Positions 10,565 to 18,743 of a stretch of DNA of 27,844 nucleotides are shown here, one piece after another. The notes beneath the pieces are model-generated. The model was not told the origin of the DNA. It did not search any database and worked only from the letters and a program-made list of their open reading frames with translations. Numbering within the stretch: position 1 is the first letter of the stretch; every line of letters starts with the position of its first letter. The translations under genes were made by a program, and so were the position numbers. Source of the DNA: Corallochytrium limacisporum (lineage: Eukaryota > Opisthokonta); NCBI GenBank assembly GCA_002811645.1, contig PDIP01000075.1:75042-102885 (forward strand), written 5' to 3'.

Positions 10565-10937
10565 GTTCTCTGAATCGTTTCACCCGAGAAGAGGCGGGTG
10601 ATCAGGGCGACCAACCTCAGGAAGAAAATCCCTACGCCCGTGGTCTCGCCACAGGGCAAGCCCGACCACGTCGTTTATAGGTGCCTCGGATTGTCTGGAA
10701 CTTGGGCTCTCTTTCTCTACTCGCCCTTGGAAAAGGTACTTGGTTCAGACTTCTGAACATGGCTTGATATAATGTCAACGACACCTGGGTGACCAAAGAA
10801 GACCGTCTCAACCGGACCAACTACGAAGCCAGGCATCGATAGTTGACGAATGGGCGGAAACTTCAGAACGATCAATTTGATCAGTTAGACATGGATCGGC
10901 TTGGATGAAGGGCTTAGCGACCCCAAAGTGGGCGCAT

Positions 10938-10944
10938 TATATAA
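10938..10944 (+). promoter_or_regulatory. TATA box of the giant PX/START gene
   Basis: TATATAA lies 38 nt upstream of the ATG at 10982, implying a very short leader. The start context ACAATGG is strong (A at -3, G at +4), which supports 10982 as the true start. Confidence 0.5.
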
Positions 10945-10981
10945 ACTCAATTCGGTCACCTAGTGAAAGCAAACTTAAACA

Positions 10982-13900
10982 ATGGCACTGCACAGCGTTG
11001 TACAAATCGTGTCCACCCGACAGGCCTCCTTAGCAGAGACCTACCCGGAGGACGCATTAGTGATCCCTGCCAAGGGGCAGTCTGCTTTGCGTGACCCAGT
11101 CGCTTCGGGTATGTACGAATCCTATGAAACAGTCTGCAGCAGCAATGCGAAGGATTCGGCAAACGACACCCAGAGCACCGACGATCTGCCCGGCCACGGT
11201 GACGGGGGGAGGGGCGACACTGCTCGCTTTGAATGGGTGTCCAAGTGGCGGTTCGACAATGTAGATCGACAAAGTGTGGCCTCGAGCGCGGGTATAGAAG
11301 GCATTGGTGGCGATGCCACCGCTGACGATGAATTGCAGAAATTGGACAGCGGTGAATCACTGAACCAATTCCCGGTGGCCGTGCCGACCGCCTCCGACAC
11401 GGGTAGTATAGGTGCTCGGTCGCAACCATCGGATCGAAAGGGTAAGGAAAGAGCTAGGGCCAGCAGCACCAGTACCAATCTGCGCCGTCAAAAGACTGAG
11501 GACCGAGATAAGCGCGTCGTAGTGTACAACATTTCCCTTGGCGGGACATATTGCTGTAGTCGACGGTACAGAGAGTTTGCTGCCTTGGCACGGCATCTGA
11601 AGGACATGTACGGCTACAGTGCGTCGTTGCCGGCGCGGTGGCCTATGGTCTTGAACACAGAGCAGGTACGTGCGCGGAAACTACGGCTAGAGAAAATGAT
11701 GAACGAAATCCTTGGGGAGAAACTTGTGGCCAATGACCCGATGGTGCACCACTTCCTGGAACCTCACGCGATTGTCAACCGCGCGGACTTTGCGGAGAAG
11801 CTGCTTTCATGGATGGCGGATGAGGCGAACACGGACGCAGACAACAGCGTGCTCTTCGATCTACGCGGTTACGCTATCCTGCTGTTAGGCAATCCGTACG
11901 CAGATATGGAGTCGCAACAGGGTCACGTTGACATGTCCAAGAATCATCGACATCACCAGCATTCGGCCCACCAACAGAAACAAGATGACCACGATCAGAA
12001 TGAGCCACTATCACTCCCGCGGGCTTTTAGTGACGGTGTTCAGAACAGCGCGCCGCAGCAGGAACCCAGTCCGCCTACGTCAGGTCGAGTGTCACCGATA
12101 AAGAAAGTGGCGACGTTGCCAAAGCTGGCGATTGAGGAAGCAAAGACTATTGACCGGAATGTGAAGCACATGGGTCCGCTAGTGATCCAGCGTGGTATCC
12201 ACAATTTGGTCAGCAATATGGCGGACACCGTCACAAAGCTCACTCCTCGGGCGCTGCAGTCGCGTAGCAAGTCCGTAAACAGCGATAGATCGGGAGAGGT
12301 GCAATTTTTCACTGAAACACAAGATGAAGTCATGTCCGTTGAGAGCGATTCGACTGCCTCTGAACATTCGTTCGCATCACCGATGTTGAAGAGCGAAACT
12401 GCGCCACTGTTTGGCGACGGTGTGCGGCTAACAAAGTATGACTTCATGTTGCAAGAGGACGTGGAGTCATTTAGCTCTTCACTTAACTCGTCTTTGCGAC
12501 AGAGCCCTCCACGGAATCATGAAGTTGCCACATCTTCCACACCGCGAGGGCTTGGGCCCAGTGCTCGCAATGACTACAAGGACGAACTGGTCACCATCAA
12601 GGCCCTGCCGCAAATGAAGCTGGCACCAGCCATTCCTGCCAGTCACGCAGTCATGATTGATGCTATATTGGATCATGTGCGACGTATTAATAAGGACACG
12701 TCAACGAGCGAGACAAAGACTCAGATCCGACAGGGCGCGGCAGACGACAGACAAGCAATGCGAGAACGGCAGAGGGAGGACCGCATTCGGCGTGCCAAAT
12801 TGCAGAAAGAGCGCAAGGCGGAAAAGAAGAGAGACCATGGGAGCAGTCGACAGACACCTGCCTCGCCGGATATGGAGGAGAAGGACCAGTCTGTGCTAGA
12901 CAAACTACGGGACGCTCTGGCGGGCAGAGAAGGCCGCAAGGAAGCCCGACAGAAGGAACAGGCAATTATTGATAACCGCAAGCGCTCACTGGATGCAGTG
13001 GGTCGAGACATGAGCATCGATCTGGTTGATGACGAACTAATGGATCTTGCCAGTGCGGTCAGTGGTCCGCGCTTCTCTTCAAACCCAAACGTCTTGACTA
13101 TGCAGCGGTCGCTTTTGAAGTCAAACAGCATGGCTGTCGATGAAAAGGAACCGGTCACACAGGACAAAGGGAATCGATGTCGGAGCGACGAGCCCCCTAC
13201 CACTGCGCTTAATTCCCTTTCGTCAAGGATGCGCAAGATCTCTGAAACTAGCGCAGCATCCGGGACAGAGTCGCAGTATGGCAGCACGTCGCAACACGTG
13301 CGGACCGGTGCTGCCGAGGGGGAAACTGTCAGTATCAAGTCCGGAAGTGCTTCGAGGGCAGCGGAAAGTGCTGTGGCGGCACCAGTGGAGAACCCTCTGT
13401 CAATGTCCATACCAACCATCTTCTCGGAGAGTCCGCTTCAAAAAGCTTTCCGCGCGGTGGATCGGGAGTCGTTGAAACCGAATATTAAGCTTCAACCGAC
13501 GGAATGGCAACTGATGGACGCCAATTCGGGCATACGGGTTTTCATGCGGTCGCCCATTACGGTGACTGTCACTGGTGATGACACACCAGTTCCAATCTTA
13601 CCCAACGCACTTTCGGTGATGAGCATGGACGATAAGCACCAGCCTCTCCCCTCTAAGATGCGTGAGCGGAATGCCTCGGAGTCCGCGGAACCTGAGGTCC
13701 GCCTGCACCGCCTATCAATGTCCCTTGAACGGCTGCCCTCCGCTGCTGTCGTGGATGAAGCAACCCTCTCAAACCGACTGCCGCAAGTGGACGGCGTGCA
13801 GCTGACGAAGGCTGAACGGACTGTCATCGAAAGATACGCCCGCGACGCAGACTACCGGTACCATTTGCGCGAGGTCAAGGCGGAGTCACTCATGTTTAGC

Positions 13901-16900
13901 CCACCCCAAGCGGTCTTTGAACAGCTATATTCGCTAACGCATCGCCGAGACATTGACCCGGCTATGGCTACTTGTGCGGTGGTAAACCGCATTAACGAAC
14001 AGACTAGGGTTGAGCGGTGGCGTTTTCACAAAATTTGGCCCATCAGCTACCGGGAATTCAGGGTGCTGAGCCATTTCCAGATCCAAAGGGACGGTACTAT
14101 TGTTCTTCTGTACTTTTCCTTGCCCTCTCATGACCCGCTTGCAGAAGAAGAAGAAGCAGGCGCCGGGACGGCTACAAAGAAAGCAACGAGTGGACGCCCT
14201 GAAGACTCCGATGGCGACCCTCTGGAGCGTATCGACTCCAGAAGCAAGAGGAAGGAAATTCAGGATACCATTGCAGACGACCAGGAGGAAGGTACCATAT
14301 TCTATTCTGCATTTTGGATTCGACCATTGGGCACGGATCTCGGTGCGTCGTATGTCATGTACGCTGGTTGTGTGCATATGGGCTATGGCGCACCATCCTT
14401 TGTCGATCATTACATCAATGTCCAGCGGCCCCTGGCCATGCTCAGTCGCGTCGCGGAGCGCCTACGTACCTTGGACAAGGAGACTCTCGGTCTCATCAGC
14501 CTGCCGCGCAACGCCGTGCCACAGGTGGATGACTGTATTGGCGTCAATTATTTTGGCCAGACCGGGACGTTTGTGGGTGCCGGCAGTGTGATGGAGACGA
14601 ATCTGTCGTTCCTCTTTTTGGATCGCAACATGCATGCCTTCCTCTACAGGGGCCAAGCAAAAGGCTTACGGCAGCAACAACAGCAGCAGCAGCGGCAGCA
14701 GCAGCAGATGGTGTCTGGAGGAGATTCCACGGAGGAGGCTCCAACATCAGGCTTGCTGGCACCGGCCACCCAAACAGAAGACCTGCCATCCAAGCTTGGA
14801 TCGCCCCGGCGGACTGCGGACCAAAGCGGCCGTGACGATATGCTCAATTTCATCGACAACGCCAGTACGGATGTAATCGAAGATGCCCGTCCAGAAGCTG
14901 TGTCCTTACTAAGCCGAATCCGCCCGATCCTTGACACACGTGAACGCACTGATATTGCTATGGCCCTTAGTCAAGCGTACTATCGCATGCAGTACATGCT
15001 TAACGCACCGGTGGGCAGCGAAGGCTGGATTAGCGCTGGCGTCGCTGACGGTGGTGTCCGACTAGGTATGAACCCATCCCAGACTCAGTTTCAACTCATA
15101 CGTGCCGAGTTCTTTACCAAGGATCTGAACCCACGCCAGGTCTTGAAAGTCCTTACGACGCCGGCCTTACGGACAATTCTGATGCCGGGTTTAAGGCAAT
15201 GCCGAGTACGGCCCCACTGCCGCCTGCACACCGAGACTAGTGGATTTGATGTTGACATAGAGGACAACAACCAGCAAAATACGGACTTCCTGGCCGAGAC
15301 CAGTCCAGTGCGTCTGGAGCAGTGGGTCTACGGCAATTATCTTCTGCTGTCCCCACGCCACTTCAATGTCGCAACCTACGCGCAGGAAGATGATACAGGT
15401 GCAATTTTCATGGTAAGCACCACAACATCATCTACTGGAGATGACAGCGACTCTGCGCCAGCGTTTGGCAGCGTTGAAGGAACCATTGACTACTTGGGCT
15501 TCATTCTTGAACCAGTGGCAGACACAGTGGCTGACAACGCGCGCCCCAGCAGTACACTATTCCGTTCTACGCCGACCCCTTCAGGCAGAGCTGCTGCTGG
15601 CACGACCTCTGGCAAAGCCCGTGCAGCAGCATCGGCAACTGGGGAGAGCAAGAAACAGCGCAAGGGCAAGGGTCCTGCCATAGATGTGGGCAGCGGTGGC
15701 ACCATCGTGCATATGGTCTTGGCCATCGATCTAGATACTTCTTTGCCGCCGTTCATGTGGCGGGGCTTTGCGGAGGCGCACGCATTTGCTCTGAAAGAGA
15801 TCCCTGTGGTTCACCGGAGGCACGCTGCTAAACTGTCAGAGGCAAAGGTGAGTACCAGTGGAAGTAGCCCTGGTCCTCCCATAGATGCTATCAATCGACC
15901 GCTGCACCCGTTCGAAGCACAGGACCCAATTCGGTCCGGCGATGCCCAAAGCGAGGTGCTGGCTACCATCTACAGCAGCCTCTGTGGCCGTCACCCGGGG
16001 CTCACGGCCCGAGAACTCCCATCACCGGAGCGTGGTCGCAACCCTGCTGTATCCCCATTGCCAGGCGACGAGGCGGCAACGTCAGTTACATCCAATGTGC
16101 GCACGCTACTTCAGGAGAATCAGCGACGTACAGTGGCCTTCGTCCACCAGGGTGGCCTGGTCCTCAGCCGGCTTGTGATAGCTGCTCTCTACCTAAGCTT
16201 GCGCCTTGCGTATACACTTGTCTGGCTCTTCCTGTACGGCACTGTCGGCCTGACCGCCGGTATGATGCTATTGGTTCTCGCGCGGCCCCTGTTTCAACCT
16301 TTGCTGTTGACGGCCGAAGTTCGTGGCGACGGAGCGTTTGGGTGGACTGCAACTCCTGTGCAGCTGTCTTTCGGAATATCCGCCAGTTCGATATCATTTC
16401 AAGAAAGCACACGCATTGCGGCTGAGGGACTGCTACGCGAGATGACTGCTGTGACCGCAGGTGATCACACTGCGTTCGTGCGCATAGCAATGGAGGGCGG
16501 GCGCGGCATGTTCATCGCAGTGATGCGCGGCTTGGAATTGGTGCCAGGGTTTGAGCGTACGTCGGAACACATCCTTGGGGTGACTGGGCTGGTTCGCGAC
16601 CTCGCAGTACCCCGTGAGGTCTTAAAGCTGCCGTCCACAGCCGTCGGCGTTGTTGCAGTGCTCTGTGTTTCATCCGTTGCGGCCTATTTCAGTTTTGTCG
16701 TTTGTCTGGCAGCTCTAAGGCATTTGATTCTCATTGCGCACAACACCTTGCGACATCTGCGGTTTGATGGCACTTGGAGTTTTCGTCGGAGTGTCGCAGA
16801 TCGCGAGAAGAGCGACCATGAGCTGCTCAGAGCAAACAACCAAGTCTCACCGAAGCTTCCGTCTTGGCTGGAACGCGCGTCGGATATTCCCGTGCGGACG

Positions 16901-18673
16901 CTATATATTGACGTACACGAGGCCGTTGCAGCCCTACGTAAACGCCGCGAGCAGCGCGGCCTGAGCGCGGCCGTGAGTCATTTGCTCGCAAAGGCCGTCG
17001 GGGAGGTGCTGGCACCAGAGCTATCGAAACTGGGCCTGTCTCCGAACAGGGCCTTTGGTGGTGGCCTTGGCTCTCAGGATTTGTCTGTCCCGGAAGCGTC
17101 GACACGCACTCAGAACAGCGCGGGTGGAATGAGCGAGGCGGATTTTGATCTCTGTGTGACGCAATGTCCGTCTGTAACCGGTGCTGTCTACGGCCAAAAC
17201 TATGGCCTACCTGACCCGGACTCTGGAGAGTCCAGGTCGTACGACCAGGAGTTTGACGGGGACGACTCCTCGGACAACGAAGATGATGACACAATCCTCC
17301 ATGAAGGTGTCGACATTGACGAGCAGGACATGGACCCGACGGTCACGTCTGCATTCTTTGGCAATATTGTTGGCTGTCGGCACGTCGTGCTTACGCGAAT
17401 CCGGGCCATGACTCTGCGCCAAGTCAGCCACGCGCTAGCTATGCGCTGGGCCTATGCGCGACCGACGGGTGAGCTGGCAGCACCGTCCCTGCTGCCAGCT
17501 ACTTTCTTGCGGGCCACGACGTGGCTGCTCGGACTCACTGTGGAGACGCAACGTCATATTCTGCACCGCGCGCATTGTGGAGAGGCCGGTATGCTGGTCA
17601 ATATCAGGCCGCCGCCCCCCTCGTCGTCAGCCTCGGTGGCGAGAACGAAAGGTTCAAAAAAGGACAGCAGCGGCACGCCGTCCGTGGACATGGACAGCAG
17701 TGTAGCCCTGCCACTCTCTCTCCTTGACCCGGCTCAACACGGTGGCACGCTGCGAAGTGGCCTCGTCGCCGACTTGCGTGCGTTGCGGTGGTACTTCGGA
17801 CGGTTGATGGCCGAGGTTTGGTACCGATATGTAGTCAATGACCCAAAGACGCCCGCTTCAGTCTGGCACCAATTTCATCATCACCGACAGCCCTCGATGC
17901 CAGTAGCGCCCGCAAAGGAATTGACAACGCGCGTGATGCTACGGACTCTACTCTTTGGTCTTGGTCTCTGTTTCTACCTCATCATTTGGTGGCCACTGCG
18001 GGAGCTTTTACGAACTGTCTTTGCGGAGGAAGTAGCCGCAGTGCGTGATACTGCGGACTCCATCTCTTCGTCCCAGCATTACCATCGACACCGCCACACG
18101 CACCGCGGCGTGGGAGCGAGAGTTGGTGGGGTTCAAGGGTCTCTTTCGTCGCAGCAGCGTCCCTCAGCTCTGGTTGCTCTGCTTGGCTATGGGCAGCGTA
18201 CCCTCAATCGCCGCCTGGTCCACGACCTCGCTGCATACATTACCGCAAGCAAGCCAAAAGCGCATTATACACCCGTACCGGCTCTGGCCCCATCCGTCAG
18301 TGGCGGCGGCGGTAGCAGCGCCAATGATAACGAGGAGGATGCGATCGAGCAGCATGGACCGCTCTGTCTGGATGATCTGCGAGTCATGATCCTAGCTGGT
18401 CGAATCCAGCTCATGCAGACACCGTCAGACATGCTGCAGACGGTCGCAGCCCCTACACAATGTCTACCTGGTGGTATTGGAGGTGCACTGGCCACATTGG
18501 GCAAGGAGGCGCTGTTCAAGCACTCGAAGTCTGGATCGAAGACTCAGGCCGGGCAGGGCCTACCGAGGCTTCACCTCGTGCTCACTGTCGCCTTCGATGG
18601 CAGCGTCTTGCCACACAACTTTGCGAGCACTTTTGGACGTGCTCTGAATGAGGCGATGCAGCTGCCCGCGTAA
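10982..18673 (+). CDS. Giant PX / tandem START-like / multi-membrane-segment protein
   Basis: 2,563 residues in one uninterrupted frame. A PX-like domain lies at about 176-260: RRYREF at 194-199, a proline loop with P217 and P221, and a following basic helix (R230-R235), the features that bind phosphoinositides in the family. Residues 265-940 are mostly low-complexity with His-rich (about 320-340) and charged-helix (about 583-668) segments. A START-like domain is at about 950-1165, interrupted by a disordered insert near 1048-1095. A polyQ run sits at 1231-1242. A second START-like region is at about 1315-1612. Hydrophobic segments lie at about 1730-1773 (probably two passes), 1886-1919 and 2319-2340. 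A soluble tail ends the chain. PX plus lipid-binding folds plus membrane anchors suggests lipid transfer at a membrane contact (inference). The START assignments rest on pattern, not on a search. I recognise no named family for the whole protein. Confidence 0.85.
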   Translation: MALHSVVQIVSTRQASLAETYPEDALVIPAKGQSALRDPVASGMYESYETVCSSNAKDSANDTQSTDDLPGHGDGGRGDTARFEWVSKWRFDNVDRQSVASSAGIEGIGGDATADDELQKLDSGESLNQFPVAVPTASDTGSIGARSQPSDRKGKERARASSTSTNLRRQKTEDRDKRVVVYNISLGGTYCCSRRYREFAALARHLKDMYGYSASLPARWPMVLNTEQVRARKLRLEKMMNEILGEKLVANDPMVHHFLEPHAIVNRADFAEKLLSWMADEANTDADNSVLFDLRGYAILLLGNPYADMESQQGHVDMSKNHRHHQHSAHQQKQDDHDQNEPLSLPRAFSDGVQNSAPQQEPSPPTSGRVSPIKKVATLPKLAIEEAKTIDRNVKHMGPLVIQRGIHNLVSNMADTVTKLTPRALQSRSKSVNSDRSGEVQFFTETQDEVMSVESDSTASEHSFASPMLKSETAPLFGDGVRLTKYDFMLQEDVESFSSSLNSSLRQSPPRNHEVATSSTPRGLGPSARNDYKDELVTIKALPQMKLAPAIPASHAVMIDAILDHVRRINKDTSTSETKTQIRQGAADDRQAMRERQREDRIRRAKLQKERKAEKKRDHGSSRQTPASPDMEEKDQSVLDKLRDALAGREGRKEARQKEQAIIDNRKRSLDAVGRDMSIDLVDDELMDLASAVSGPRFSSNPNVLTMQRSLLKSNSMAVDEKEPVTQDKGNRCRSDEPPTTALNSLSSRMRKISETSAASGTESQYGSTSQHVRTGAAEGETVSIKSGSASRAAESAVAAPVENPLSMSIPTIFSESPLQKAFRAVDRESLKPNIKLQPTEWQLMDANSGIRVFMRSPITVTVTGDDTPVPILPNALSVMSMDDKHQPLPSKMRERNASESAEPEVRLHRLSMSLERLPSAAVVDEATLSNRLPQVDGVQLTKAERTVIERYARDADYRYHLREVKAESLMFSPPQAVFEQLYSLTHRRDIDPAMATCAVVNRINEQTRVERWRFHKIWPISYREFRVLSHFQIQRDGTIVLLYFSLPSHDPLAEEEEAGAGTATKKATSGRPEDSDGDPLERIDSRSKRKEIQDTIADDQEEGTIFYSAFWIRPLGTDLGASYVMYAGCVHMGYGAPSFVDHYINVQRPLAMLSRVAERLRTLDKETLGLISLPRNAVPQVDDCIGVNYFGQTGTFVGAGSVMETNLSFLFLDRNMHAFLYRGQAKGLRQQQQQQQRQQQQMVSGGDSTEEAPTSGLLAPATQTEDLPSKLGSPRRTADQSGRDDMLNFIDNASTDVIEDARPEAVSLLSRIRPILDTRERTDIAMALSQAYYRMQYMLNAPVGSEGWISAGVADGGVRLGMNPSQTQFQLIRAEFFTKDLNPRQVLKVLTTPALRTILMPGLRQCRVRPHCRLHTETSGFDVDIEDNNQQNTDFLAETSPVRLEQWVYGNYLLLSPRHFNVATYAQEDDTGAIFMVSTTTSSTGDDSDSAPAFGSVEGTIDYLGFILEPVADTVADNARPSSTLFRSTPTPSGRAAAGTTSGKARAAASATGESKKQRKGKGPAIDVGSGGTIVHMVLAIDLDTSLPPFMWRGFAEAHAFALKEIPVVHRRHAAKLSEAKVSTSGSSPGPPIDAINRPLHPFEAQDPIRSGDAQSEVLATIYSSLCGRHPGLTARELPSPERGRNPAVSPLPGDEAATSVTSNVRTLLQENQRRTVAFVHQGGLVLSRLVIAALYLSLRLAYTLVWLFLYGTVGLTAGMMLLVLARPLFQPLLLTAEVRGDGAFGWTATPVQLSFGISASSISFQESTRIAAEGLLREMTAVTAGDHTAFVRIAMEGGRGMFIAVMRGLELVPGFERTSEHILGVTGLVRDLAVPREVLKLPSTAVGVVAVLCVSSVAAYFSFVVCLAALRHLILIAHNTLRHLRFDGTWSFRRSVADREKSDHELLRANNQVSPKLPSWLERASDIPVRTLYIDVHEAVAALRKRREQRGLSAAVSHLLAKAVGEVLAPELSKLGLSPNRAFGGGLGSQDLSVPEASTRTQNSAGGMSEADFDLCVTQCPSVTGAVYGQNYGLPDPDSGESRSYDQEFDGDDSSDNEDDDTILHEGVDIDEQDMDPTVTSAFFGNIVGCRHVVLTRIRAMTLRQVSHALAMRWAYARPTGELAAPSLLPATFLRATTWLLGLTVETQRHILHRAHCGEAGMLVNIRPPPPSSSASVARTKGSKKDSSGTPSVDMDSSVALPLSLLDPAQHGGTLRSGLVADLRALRWYFGRLMAEVWYRYVVNDPKTPASVWHQFHHHRQPSMPVAPAKELTTRVMLRTLLFGLGLCFYLIIWWPLRELLRTVFAEEVAAVRDTADSISSSQHYHRHRHTHRGVGARVGGVQGSLSSQQRPSALVALLGYGQRTLNRRLVHDLAAYITASKPKAHYTPVPALAPSVSGGGGSSANDNEEDAIEQHGPLCLDDLRVMILAGRIQLMQTPSDMLQTVAAPTQCLPGGIGGALATLGKEALFKHSKSGSKTQAGQGLPRLHLVLTVAFDGSVLPHNFASTFGRALNEAMQLPA
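14669..14707 (+). repeat. CAG/CAA tract encoding polyglutamine
   Basis: In frame in the giant gene it encodes R1230, Q1231-Q1237, R1238, Q1239-Q1242. It falls in the linker between the two START-like regions, so length variation would be tolerated. Confidence 0.9.
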
Positions 18674-18743
18674 CTGGGCACCATGGCCCTGGGGTAGACA
18701 ATCAATTTCTTCTTTATGACTAGATTAGATTACTTGTACATTT

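Larger units (their letters stand above)
9851..10981. other. Divergent promoter region, TRP4 and giant PX/START gene
   Basis: About 1.1 kb without a supportable gene. It holds TATA-like boxes for both genes, one CACGTG E-box (10286-10291), a 9-bp inverted repeat AATGATGGT/ACCATCATT (10067-10075 and 10091-10099), and the second copy of the GATT/T-run repeat (10531-10564). I saw no perfect Gcn4 site TGASTCA; the nearest is TGAGTCC near 10453. Confidence 0.6.
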
